Made by a program: the position numbers and the translations under genes. Shown here one piece after another: positions 1-7,140 of a stretch of DNA of 12,785 nucleotides (its first letter is position 1; every line of letters starts with the position of its first letter). Origin of the DNA: Eubacterium sp. (lineage in GTDB: Bacteria > Bacillota > Clostridia > Peptostreptococcales > Anaerovoracaceae); the NCBI GenBank assembly GCA_017419895.1, contig JAFOKI010000272.1:1-12785 (forward strand), given 5' to 3'. Under the pieces are notes generated by a model that saw nothing but the letters and a program-made list of their open reading frames with translations, made no database searches and was not told the DNA's origin.

Positions 1-2
1 AC

Positions 3-1079
3 ATCGGCATCCCTGAAAAGAAGACGATCTCCAAGATGGGCTCCGCCAAAAAGCGGATCGTCTATTCGTATGGGGAAGAGGAGACCTGGGCACTGAAACT
101 GATCGCATTTTTGCTTTACCGGTACGATGGCAGGCTTGCGGACAACTGTTACTCATTCAGGAGAAACATGACAGCAGGATCAGCGATCGAGAAGATCACA
201 GCCATGCCTGACCTCGACACAAAATACGTGCTCAAAATAGACATTCACAACTACTTCAACTCGATAGATCCGGAGATCCTTATCGGTATGCTCAGGGGCG
301 TCATTGACGACGACCCTGAGCTTCTCGATTTTTTGAGCAGGATGCTCAGGACCGGGAAGTGCGTGTCGGACGGCTTTGTTATAGAGGAACGGATGGGAGC
401 GATGGCAGGAGTACCGACCGCTAGTTTTTTCGCGAACGTGTATTTGATGGATCTCGACAGTATGTTCGAAGCCTCCGGCATCCCGTATTTCAGATATTCG
501 GATGATATAATCGTCTTTTGCGACGACTCTGCATCGGTCGACACGTGTTTCACCGCGATCCGCGATCACATCGAGAGCCGGGGACTCACTTTCAACATGG
601 ACAAGTATTCGGTGAGCGGTCCCGGTGAGCCGTGGGAATTCCTCGGATTCTCATACAGGGACGGCGTGATCGATATTTCCCGTGCGACAATCGAGAAGAT
701 GAAAGGGAAGATCAGGAGGCGCGCCAGGAGCCTCTACAGGTGGAGAATGGCAAAAGGCGCCGGATTCGCGCGCGCCGCTTCTGCAATGATCCGGAGTTTC
801 GACAGGATGTTCTACGATCTCACGGGAAGTAAAGAGTTCACCTGGACCCGCTATTATTTCCCGGTGATCACCACAGCAGACGGGCTCCATGAGATCGACG
901 AATACATGATGATGTATCTCCGTTATCTCAGCAGCGGCCGTCACTATAAAGGGAATTACCGGGTCAGGTATGAGGAACTGCGCCGCCTCGGGTATACGCC
1001 GCTCGTCGCGGAGTACTACAACTGGAAGGAAGAAGCGCGCAGGCTTAGGGATTCCGGACAGCTGCTCAGAAAGAATTGA
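3..1079 (+). CDS. Reverse transcriptase (RNA-directed DNA polymerase), 5'-truncated, class unassigned
   Basis: Polymerase of the bacterial reverse transcriptase superfamily. Its biological role is not evident. The frame is open to the left edge of the window. The ATG at 36 is probably internal, because the preceding codons (IGIPEKKTISK) read like the start of an RT fold, so the N-terminus is missing. Visible RT blocks are: motif A, KIDIHNYFNSID, with the catalytic Asp codon at 240-242; an RT4-type block GVPTASFFANVYLMDLD from 408; the catalytic YSDD at 495-506; an RT6-like stretch ending FNMDKY; and FLGF at 639-650. A basic, aromatic-rich C-terminal region of about 140 residues follows, like a thumb/maturase-X remnant, with no HNH endonuclease. 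The RT4 block lacks the group II PQGG signature and the IGNLTSQ of diversity-generating retroelements, and no retron VTG follows. It resembles stand-alone group-II-like or 'unknown group' RTs. The fold is confident; class and function are open. Confidence 0.85.
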   Translation: MGIPEKKTISKMGSAKKRIVYSYGEEETWALKLIAFLLYRYDGRLADNCYSFRRNMTAGSAIEKITAMPDLDTKYVLKIDIHNYFNSIDPEILIGMLRGVIDDDPELLDFLSRMLRTGKCVSDGFVIEERMGAMAGVPTASFFANVYLMDLDSMFEASGIPYFRYSDDIIVFCDDSASVDTCFTAIRDHIESRGLTFNMDKYSVSGPGEPWEFLGFSYRDGVIDISRATIEKMKGKIRRRARSLYRWRMAKGAGFARAASAMIRSFDRMFYDLTGSKEFTWTRYYFPVITTADGLHEIDEYMMMYLRYLSSGRHYKGNYRVRYEELRRLGYTPLVAEYYNWKEEARRLRDSGQLLRKN

Positions 1080-1143
1080 CAGGCGATATTTGCGAACCGC
1101 ATTCGTAACAGGCGTTCGGCAATGTAATCAATTTTTAAGATAC

Positions 1144-1152
1144 AGGGAGAGG
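1144..1152 (+). promoter_or_regulatory. Ribosome binding site of the M20 amidohydrolase
   Basis: Purine-rich AGGGAGAGG lies four bases before ATG 1157 and supports that start. In the 77 bases between the reverse transcriptase stop and this ATG I see no convincing promoter or terminator. The two genes may be co-transcribed, or the promoter may be weak. Confidence 0.65.
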
Positions 1153-1156
1153 AAAA

Positions 1157-2404
1157 ATGGATCAGTCTGCTGATGTAAAGAGTATCGAGAAGTGGATAGA
1201 AGAACTGGATCAGTTCAATCAGACGCCTGGAAACGGCACTACACGACCCGTGTATAGCAAGGAAGATATGGAAGCCCGCGGGTATATACGGGATCTGATG
1301 CTTTCTGCCGGACTTACGGTCAATGAGGATAACATGGGCAATCTTTTCGGAAGCCTTCCGGGAACTGATCAGTCGCTTGCACCGGTATGGACCGGTTCGC
1401 ATATTGATTCAGTACCGAACGGAGGTAAATATGACGGAGCAGCAGGTGTATTTGCCGGAATCGAAGCCCTGAGGATGATTCGTGAAAGCGGCTTGCCTCA
1501 TAAAAGAAATATCTCCGTGAATGTATATTCCGGAGAAGAAATGAGCCGTTTCGGCGTCTGCTGCATAGGAAGCCGCGCGCTGACGGGCAGGCTCAAACCG
1601 AATGATCTGAAATCCCATAAAGAGCCTGCGGGGAAGAGTCTGTATCAGGTGCTTAAGGATGCAGGATACAGACCGGATGCATTCGAAAGCGAATTTCCTC
1701 ACAAAGCTCCGGTCTACGCGAGCCTGGAACTTCATATCGAGCAGAATGACGTGCTTGAAAAAGCGGGCTGTTCTGTCGGAGTAGTCACAGGTATCTGCGC
1801 TCCGACAAATCTGATCGTGGATGTTTATGGCGTCCAGTCCCACGCAGGAGGAACAGGTATGACCGCGCGCAGAGACGCGTTCATGGCTGCCGCTGAGATT
1901 TCGCTGCTTCTGGAGCGTCTCGCGCTCGAGTCAGACAGCGTGTATATCACGGGAACTGTAGGGGAAATGAGTCTTGAGCCAAATGCCGCAAATGTAATAC
2001 CGGGGCATGTGACATTCTCAATCGATATCCGTTCAGTCGCGCTGGAAGATAAAGATGATCTTCTCGAAAAACTCTTTGCGGGGATGCAGGAAATAACTGA
2101 GCGGAGAAAAGTATGTGTCGAGCACACTATGATGAATCACGATAAGCCTGTTATCTGTGACGAACATATCGCAGAGATCATCAGAAAATCCGCTGCGGAT
2201 CTTGGTATCCCTGCCATGGATATAGTCAGTGGTCCTTACCACGACAGCCTGATACTGGGCGACATTACAAAAGTCGGAATGATTTTTGTCCCAAGCAAGG
2301 ATGGCTTGAGCCACAACAAAGCTGAATGGACCGATACCGGGGATATAGCAAAAGGTACAGACGTACTCGCAAAGGCTTTGTTTCAACTGGCAAATGAGGC
2401 ATAA
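1157..2404 (+). CDS. Zn-dependent M20 amidohydrolase, N-carbamoyl-L-amino-acid hydrolase / allantoate amidohydrolase type
   Basis: Cytoplasmic metallo-amidohydrolase of peptidase family M20 (HyuC/AllC/beta-ureidopropionase group). Members hydrolyse N-carbamoyl amino acids, ureido compounds or allantoate. The 415 residues match the family's usual length. Likely metal ligands are His82 in GSHIDSVPNGG, Asp93 in KYDGAAGV, Glu128 of the EE pair in GEEMSRFG, His193 in ELHIEQ and His386 in LSHN. The dimerisation (lid) domain carries the substrate-side HAGGTGM and ARRD stretch near residues 229-240. Family members commonly read SGAGHDA near residue 360; this protein has SGPYHDS, and the usual SHNPAE is SHNKAE, so the substrate may differ from the best-studied enzymes. 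No hydantoinase, allantoinase or transporter gene is adjacent, so the pathway cannot be named. It has no evident link to the operon downstream, which has its own promoter. The family is confident; the exact substrate is not. Confidence 0.9.
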   Translation: MDQSADVKSIEKWIEELDQFNQTPGNGTTRPVYSKEDMEARGYIRDLMLSAGLTVNEDNMGNLFGSLPGTDQSLAPVWTGSHIDSVPNGGKYDGAAGVFAGIEALRMIRESGLPHKRNISVNVYSGEEMSRFGVCCIGSRALTGRLKPNDLKSHKEPAGKSLYQVLKDAGYRPDAFESEFPHKAPVYASLELHIEQNDVLEKAGCSVGVVTGICAPTNLIVDVYGVQSHAGGTGMTARRDAFMAAAEISLLLERLALESDSVYITGTVGEMSLEPNAANVIPGHVTFSIDIRSVALEDKDDLLEKLFAGMQEITERRKVCVEHTMMNHDKPVICDEHIAEIIRKSAADLGIPAMDIVSGPYHDSLILGDITKVGMIFVPSKDGLSHNKAEWTDTGDIAKGTDVLAKALFQLANEA

Positions 2405-2415
2405 TCATATAATCC

Positions 2416-2444
2416 TTGACAAATACAGAAGTTTTTGATAGTAT
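2416..2444 (+). promoter_or_regulatory. Sigma-A promoter of the rimP-nusA-infB operon
   Basis: A perfect -35 box TTGACA (2416-2421) is separated by exactly 17 bases from a -10 box TAGTAT (2439-2444, four of six consensus bases). Transcription would start near 2451, giving a leader of about 70 bases before rimP. This is the best promoter in the window and sits where Firmicutes nusA operons normally begin. Confidence 0.8.
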
Positions 2445-2471
2445 CCATAAGGATTCATAAGTTTCACTTAG

Positions 2472-2497
2472 GAAGAGCGGGCTGAGGCCCGCTCTTC
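2472..2497 (+). promoter_or_regulatory. Perfect 11-bp hairpin in the rimP leader
   Basis: GAAGAGCGGGC (2472-2482) pairs without mismatch with GCCCGCTCTTC (2487-2497) around a four-base loop TGAG. No T-run follows, so it is not a standard intrinsic terminator. It ends ten bases before the GAAAGGAAAG ribosome binding site. It lies within the predicted leader and could stabilise the 5' end, act in operon autoregulation or serve as a pause or processing site. The structure is seen directly; the function is inferred. Confidence 0.6.
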
Positions 2498-2518
2498 TGA
2501 GTTATTGAAAGGAAAGTT

Positions 2519-3010
2519 ATGGCTGGCATTAAAGAAGTACGCAGGGTCGTGAGCGGGATGCTGGACGGATTCCTCGAGGACAACGGTATGGAGCTTTACC
2601 ATATCGACTTCGCGAAAGAAGGTAAGGACTGGTACCTGAAAGTCTTCATCGACCGCATACAGAATGACCCCGACGGAAACGAACTCTACATCAGCAGCGA
2701 CGACTGTGAGCTCGTGAGCAAGTACCTGAGCGACAGACTCGATGAGAAAGACCCGATAGAGCAGAATTACATGCTCATGGTCAGTTCCCCGGGCATGGAC
2801 CGCAGACTGTACACTCAGGCGCACTACGACAGATACATCGGCAGTCTCGTGGAAGTCAAGCTGTACAAGGCTGTCGACGGCTCGAAAGAGTTCGAAGGAA
2901 CACTCGTATCGAAAACGGATGACGGAATCGCCATCAGGACAGAAGATGGAAAAGACTATCTTTTCCCGGAGAAAGATGTTGTCAAAACAAATCTCGCGGT
3001 AGTTTTTTAA
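2519..3010 (+). CDS. rimP: Ribosome maturation factor RimP
   Basis: RimP (YlxS/YhbC) binds the free 30S subunit and helps its maturation, around S12 and the central pseudoknot in studied bacteria. The 163 residues span both family domains. The N-terminal alpha/beta domain (about 1-88) contains the GMELYHIDF and LKVFIDR strands and ends in the family hallmark SSPGMDRRL. The C-terminal SH3-like barrel (about 95-163) contains EVKLYKAVDG, EFEGTL and KTNLAVVF. ATG 2519 is preceded by GAAAGGAAAG at a workable distance. The gene is first in the operon, after the promoter and leader hairpin, and 19 bases separate its stop from nusA. This is the standard Firmicutes rimP-nusA pairing and nothing looks broken. 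Confidence 0.96.
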   Translation: MAGIKEVRRVVSGMLDGFLEDNGMELYHIDFAKEGKDWYLKVFIDRIQNDPDGNELYISSDDCELVSKYLSDRLDEKDPIEQNYMLMVSSPGMDRRLYTQAHYDRYIGSLVEVKLYKAVDGSKEFEGTLVSKTDDGIAIRTEDGKDYLFPEKDVVKTNLAVVF

Positions 3011-3029
3011 GAACAAAGAGGATAAACAA

Positions 3030-4190
3030 ATGAACATTGAATTTATCGATGCAATCAAGCAGCTGGCAAAGGAAAAGAATATCCCGGAGAATATGCTGTT
3101 CGATTCTGTGGAAGAAGCCTTTGCGGCAGCGTACAAGCGCGAACTTCTGAACAATTATGACGGCAAGAACAAAGACGCCATAACCGTTCGCGCTGAACTC
3201 GACAGAAAGACGGGTGACTGCGTTGTCCTGCAGGTAAAGGATGTCGTGGCTGACGAGGATTTCGTGAGTGAGCTCTCGCAGATCCCGCTGTCGGAAGCGA
3301 AGGAGATCGATGAAGAGTACGAGATCGGGGACGAGATCGAGTACATGAGCGATCCGAAAGAGTTCAGCCGCGTGATGGCGCAGAACGTAAAGAATAAGCT
3401 CATCCAGAGCATCCGCGAGATCGAACGCAGGATGGTATATGAAGAGTTTGTCGACAAGATCGGCGAGATCGTGAACGGCGTGGTGCAGAGAAAGGTGAGA
3501 GACACTTACTTTGTAAGCCTCGGAAGCACAGAAGACGGAGTGCTCACACAGAAAGAGCAGGTACCCGGCGAGCGCATCCACCTTGGCCAGCGCATAAAAG
3601 TATATATCATGGACGTCAGAGACGGTTCCAAGGAAGAGACAAGACAGTCGCAGAACGGACGCAAAAACAGGAAGCAGAACGGACCTCAGATTTACCTTTC
3701 GCGTTCGCATCCCGGACTTGTCAAGAGACTGTTCGAGATGGAAGTTCCTGAGATCCAGAACGGCATCGTTACAATAACGGGAATCGCGAGAGAAGCCGGC
3801 TCCAGAACCAAAATGGCGGTTTCAACGATCGATCCGAACGTCGATCCGGTCGGAGCATGCGTAGGAACGAGAGGCGCGAGAGTCCAGGCTGTAGTAGACG
3901 AACTCTCCGGTGAGAAGATCGATATCATCCCCTGGAGCGAGAATCCGGTCCAGCTGATCGCTAACGTTCTCAGCCCGTCCGACGTCGAATCCGTGGTAAT
4001 AGAATCAGAAGAAGACAAGATCGCCACCGCGATAGTTCCTGACAATCAGCTTTCGCTCGCCATAGGCAAGCAGGGCCAGAACGTAAGGCTCGCGGCAAGA
4101 GTAAGCGGATGGAAGATAGATATAAAGAGCCATACGCAGTACTATACCGCCGGTGAGGAGACAGACATTGAACCGGAAGACCAGGAATAA
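3030..4190 (+). CDS. nusA: Transcription termination/antitermination factor NusA
   Basis: NusA binds RNA polymerase and nascent RNA, modulating pausing, intrinsic termination and antitermination. The 386 residues fit the short Firmicutes form that lacks the C-terminal acidic repeats of enterobacterial NusA. Domains in order are the polymerase-binding N-terminal domain (about 1-130), an S1 domain starting at GEIVNG (residue 145), KH1 with its GTRG loop at 279-282, and KH2 with its GKQG loop at 346-349, followed by a short acidic tail. The S1 domain carries an Asn/Gln/Lys/Arg-rich stretch at about 199-219, before PQIYLSR, where Bacillus-type proteins have a much shorter link. The ribosome binding site AGAGGA lies upstream of ATG 3030. 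The 3' end overlaps the proposed start of ylxR, suggesting coupled translation. Confidence 0.97.
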   Translation: MNIEFIDAIKQLAKEKNIPENMLFDSVEEAFAAAYKRELLNNYDGKNKDAITVRAELDRKTGDCVVLQVKDVVADEDFVSELSQIPLSEAKEIDEEYEIGDEIEYMSDPKEFSRVMAQNVKNKLIQSIREIERRMVYEEFVDKIGEIVNGVVQRKVRDTYFVSLGSTEDGVLTQKEQVPGERIHLGQRIKVYIMDVRDGSKEETRQSQNGRKNRKQNGPQIYLSRSHPGLVKRLFEMEVPEIQNGIVTITGIAREAGSRTKMAVSTIDPNVDPVGACVGTRGARVQAVVDELSGEKIDIIPWSENPVQLIANVLSPSDVESVVIESEEDKIATAIVPDNQLSLAIGKQGQNVRLAARVSGWKIDIKSHTQYYTAGEETDIEPEDQE

Positions 4191-4458
4191 CGGAGGCATG
4201 CCTCTTCCGCCGATGAGAAGATGCATCGGCTGCATGACTTCCCGCCCGAAATCCGAAATGGTGAGGATCGCCGTAACGGATGACGGACCGGTGATCGACA
4301 GATCGGGAAGGATGGACGGAAGAGGAATATACATATGCCCGGATCAGGCATGCGTTGACGCGGCAGTGAAACGCAAAGCGCTTCAGCGCGTGTTCAGAAG
4401 AGCATTCGACAAAGCCGACACAGAGCGGCTTTTCGGGGAGATAATAACAAAATGCTAA
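4168..4458 (+). CDS. ylxR: YlxR family RNA-binding / nucleoid-associated protein
   Basis: Small basic protein of the YlxR (DUF448) family, always found between nusA and infB in Firmicutes. Relatives bind nucleic acid and have been linked to RNase P RNA and to transcriptional control in other species. The core PMRRCIGCMTSRPKSEMVRI and later GRGIYICPD...C...A.KRKALQRVF match the family, including the paired cysteines. The start is a judgement. TTG 4168 has GAGGAG (4155-4160) seven bases upstream and gives a 96-residue protein with a basic N-terminal tail overlapping nusA. ATG 4198 has GGAGG only one base upstream, GTG 4153 lacks a clear site, and ATG 4213 is too far from one. The stop overlaps the start of ylxQ by seven bases, so the two are probably translated together. 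Confidence 0.88.
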   Translation: MNRKTRNNGGMPLPPMRRCIGCMTSRPKSEMVRIAVTDDGPVIDRSGRMDGRGIYICPDQACVDAAVKRKALQRVFRRAFDKADTERLFGEIITKC

Positions 4459-4790
4459 CAGACAAACTGTCAGCCTATCTGGGATTCGCCGCAAAAGCTG
4501 GGAAGCTCATGAATGGCTACAATACCTGTCTTTCACTGATAGATAAGAGAAAAGTCAGATTGCTGATCGTTGCGGAAGACTCATCCGATAATACAAAGGA
4601 AAAGATGCAGCGTAAAAGCAGAGCGGGGAAGACGGAATTCAGGATATTCGGAACATCAGAAGAATTATCGAGAATAACCGGAAAAACGGAAAGTACCGTT
4701 TTCGCCGTAACGGATGAGGGATTTGCGAAGGTAATCAGGAATGAGATCGACCGTATTCGATCGGAAGGAGTGATCAAGGATGGCGAATAA
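4452..4790 (+). CDS. ylxQ: L7Ae/L30e/S12e/Gadd45-type ribosomal-like protein YlxQ
   Basis: Small kink-turn RNA-binding protein related to L7Ae and L30e, a standard member of the Firmicutes nusA-infB operon. It is a predicted ribosome or RNase P RNA partner whose exact target in bacteria is not settled. The 112 residues contain the family N-terminus LGFAAKAGKLMNGYNTCL, the LLIVAEDSSDNTK strand-turn, and the VFAVTDEGFAKVI segment near the end. It overlaps ylxR by seven bases at its start (4452-4458) and infB by eleven at its end (4780-4790), a tight coupling arrangement. Nothing looks unusual in length or composition. Confidence 0.9.
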   Translation: MLTDKLSAYLGFAAKAGKLMNGYNTCLSLIDKRKVRLLIVAEDSSDNTKEKMQRKSRAGKTEFRIFGTSEELSRITGKTESTVFAVTDEGFAKVIRNEIDRIRSEGVIKDGE

Positions 4791-7140
4791 GAGACTGCAT
4801 GAATTCGCGCAGGAAATCGGGAGAGACGCGGACGAAGTGAAAAAGACCGCGATCGAACTCGGCATCTCAGCCAAAACAAGAGCCACGCTCTTGACTGAGG
4901 AAGAGATGGAAAAAATAAAAGCTGCTTACGCCGTGAAGAGCGGAGGAAAAACTGATGCCGCATCGAAAAAGGGCGTAATCATAGGAACAAGACGTAAACA
5001 TAAAAAGGCTGAACCGGCTGTAGAAGCTGAAGCGCCGGCGGCAGCGGCTTTGTCGGAAACGGAAGAAAAACCGGAAACCCTGGCAGAAACCGAGGCTCCC
5101 AAGGTTAGACGCGTAAAGAAAGCTGTGGAAGAAACTCCGGAGGCACCAAAGGAAGAAGTCCCGGAAGTAAAACCGGAAGTACCCGCCGAAAAACCGGAAG
5201 AACCTGAAACAAAGGCTGTACCGGCACCCGCAGAAGCCAAGGAAGCTCCGGCTGATGAGACTCCGGTCAAGGCAGAACCGGAAGCAGCGGTTCCCGAAAT
5301 GCCGGAAGAAAAGCCTGAAAAAACTTCACCGAAAGCAAGGATCAAGATCGTTGCAAAAGCAGCTGAAACGACCGCTAAAGCCCTTGAAAAAGCGGCTAAA
5401 AAGGTCAAGGGATCCGCAAAAAACGATGAAGTTGCCGAGACTTCAGAAAAACAGGAAAAACCCGTAAAAGAAGCGGCAGCAGAGCCTGCAGCCGAGGAAA
5501 AACCGGCTAAGCCCGCGCGCGCCGAAAAACAGCCAAAAGCAAAGGTAGAGCCAAAGGCTGAGAAGCAGGATGCACAGGCTGAAAAGAAGCCCGCAGGGAA
5601 ACCGGCAAAAGCAGAAAAACAGCCTGAGCCCAAGAAACAGGAAAGCGGTCTCAAATCCAAGATCAAGATCGTTCAGCGCGCTTCCGAGCAGAAACCGCAG
5701 CCGACACCTGTCACCGACAGAAGAGGCAAGAAGGGCAAAAAGAACGCGGGGCAGCAGCCGCAGGAAGGCAAGAAACCGCAGGAAAGCAGCCGCAGAAGAC
5801 CGGCAGCTCCGCGCAGCCAGGACGCTCCCCAGCCGCAGCCTGTGGAGAACCGCAGCGGAAGGCGCGGCAAGAAGGGTCACGAAAAGGACGACAGCCGCAC
5901 CAAGTTCGACAAGTTCGAGAAGAAATCGCTCGAAAAGAAAGAACGTAAGAAATACACCAAGAAACCTGACGTGGAAGAAGAGATCGAAGAGGAGATCCTC
6001 CCGGAAGGAACGTTCAAGATAGACGTACCTATCACGATAGCCGGATTCTGCGAGCAGACAGAAGTATCAACGTCGAAGGTCATCATGACTCTCATGAAGA
6101 TGGGTATCATGGCGAACATCAACCAGAACCTCGACGAAGAAACGGTCATGGTACTCGCTGATGAGATCGGTATCAACGTTGTCGTCGGAAACGTCGAGCA
6201 GATGGAAACTGAAGAGGGAATCGAAGACTTTGAGGACGATGAGAAGGATCTCAAGTCCCGTCCGCCGATCATCACCGTTATGGGACATGTCGACCACGGT
6301 AAAACTTCGCTCCTCGACGCCATCAGAAGCACGAACGTCACCGCTCAGGAATCGGGCGGCATCACTCAGCACATCGGTGCGTCGGAAGTCAGCATCAACG
6401 GACGCAAAATCGTGTTCCTCGATACTCCGGGACACGAAGCATTCACCGCGATGCGTGCGCGAGGCGCTCACGTAACAGACATTGCCGTACTCGTAGTTGC
6501 GGCTGATGACAGCGTAAAACCGCAGACGATCGAATCGATCAGCCATGCGAAAGCGGCAGGCGTTCCGATCATCGTTGCGATAAACAAAATGGATAAACCG
6601 GGAGCCAATCCCGACATGGTCAAGAGAGACCTCGCAGATCAGGGCGTACTCGTGGAAGACTGGGGCGGAGACGTCATCAGTGTTCCGGTTTCAGCCAAGA
6701 CCCGTGAAGGCATCGAAGATCTCCTTGAGATGATCCTTCTCGAGGCTGACGTACTCGAACTCAAGGCGAATCCGGACAGACTCGCGCTCGGTTCCGTAAT
6801 AGAAGCCAAGCTCGACAAGGCAAGAGGTCCTGTCGCGACACTCCTCGTACTCAACGGTACGCTGAAAGCAGGACAGAGCATCGTTGCCGGTACATGTTCC
6901 GGACGTATCCGTCTCATGACTGATGCCAGAGGCAAGCAGATCAGAAAAGCAGGCCCGGCTACTGCTGTAGAGATCCTCGGTCTTACAGACGTACCGCAGG
7001 CAGGTGACGTGTTCAACGCCGTCAAGGACGACAAGACCGCCAGAGAGATCGCTGCGAGAAGAAGTGAGAAACTCAGAGAAGAGACAATGGCCAAGAACTC
7101 CAGCATGTCGCTCGAGAAACTGTTCAGCCAGATCCAGTAA
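4780..7140 (+). CDS. infB: Translation initiation factor IF-2, N-terminal and GTPase part, ended by an in-frame TAA
   Basis: IF-2 is the GTPase that brings initiator fMet-tRNA to the 30S subunit and drives subunit joining. The 786 residues begin at ATG 4780, nine bases after AAGGAG (4765-4770). The first IF2N domain is residues 1-50. A long Lys/Glu/Ala/Pro linker (about 55-405) follows, then a second IF2N domain (about 408-465). The GTPase domain has all motifs: GHVDHGKT 502-509, GGITQHIG 526-533, DTPGH 548-552, NKMD 602-605 and SAK 638-640. Domain II ends in the helix [10 protein letters not shown]. The reading frame then meets TAA at 7138, where relatives usually have Glu (IQEGE), and continues in frame through the missing domains. 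As written this protein lacks the C1 and C2 domains and could not bind fMet-tRNA. Identity is certain; whether the interruption is real is not. Confidence 0.95.
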   Translation: MANKRLHEFAQEIGRDADEVKKTAIELGISAKTRATLLTEEEMEKIKAAYAVKSGGKTDAASKKGVIIGTRRKHKKAEPAVEAEAPAAAALSETEEKPETLAETEAPKVRRVKKAVEETPEAPKEEVPEVKPEVPAEKPEEPETKAVPAPAEAKEAPADETPVKAEPEAAVPEMPEEKPEKTSPKARIKIVAKAAETTAKALEKAAKKVKGSAKNDEVAETSEKQEKPVKEAAAEPAAEEKPAKPARAEKQPKAKVEPKAEKQDAQAEKKPAGKPAKAEKQPEPKKQESGLKSKIKIVQRASEQKPQPTPVTDRRGKKGKKNAGQQPQEGKKPQESSRRRPAAPRSQDAPQPQPVENRSGRRGKKGHEKDDSRTKFDKFEKKSLEKKERKKYTKKPDVEEEIEEEILPEGTFKIDVPITIAGFCEQTEVSTSKVIMTLMKMGIMANINQNLDEETVMVLADEIGINVVVGNVEQMETEEGIEDFEDDEKDLKSRPPIITVMGHVDHGKTSLLDAIRSTNVTAQESGGITQHIGASEVSINGRKIVFLDTPGHEAFTAMRARGAHVTDIAVLVVAADDSVKPQTIESISHAKAAGVPIIVAINKMDKPGANPDMVKRDLADQGVLVEDWGGDVISVPVSAKTREGIEDLLEMILLEADVLELKANPDRLALGSVIEAKLDKARGPVATLLVLNGTLKAGQSIVAGTCSGRIRLMTDARGKQIRKAGPATAVEILGLTDVPQAGDVFNAVKDDKTAREIAARRSEKLREETMAKNSSMSLEKLFSQIQ
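7138..7140 (+). other. infB: In-frame TAA stop interrupting infB
   Basis: The reading CAG ATC CAG TAA GGT GAG keeps one frame on both sides and joins [10 protein letters not shown] to [17 protein letters not shown], a junction continuous in other IF-2 proteins with Glu at this codon. One G-to-T change (GAA to TAA) explains it. TAA also ends rimP, nusA, ylxR, ylxQ and rpsO at their expected positions, so code reassignment is not supported. Confidence 0.9.

Noticed and set aside
180..569. Open frames on the minus strand across the reverse transcriptase and many other genes
   Set aside because: They lie fully inside strong plus-strand genes, have no ribosome binding sites of note and no recognisable protein features. 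They are shadows of the real genes.
1080..1156. Retron msr/msd RNA, DGR repeats or a promoter after the reverse transcriptase
   Set aside because: The gap is only 77 bases, with no long inverted repeats, no template repeat and no convincing -35/-10 pair.
2472..2497. Intrinsic terminator of the M20 hydrolase gene
   Set aside because: The stem is strong but no T-run follows, and a near-consensus promoter lies between the gene and the hairpin, placing it in the rimP leader instead.
7138..7140. Genome-wide reassignment of TAA to a sense codon
   Set aside because: rimP, nusA, ylxR, ylxQ, rpsO and the M20 hydrolase all end on TAA at the length expected for their families, and TAG and TGA are also used as normal stops.
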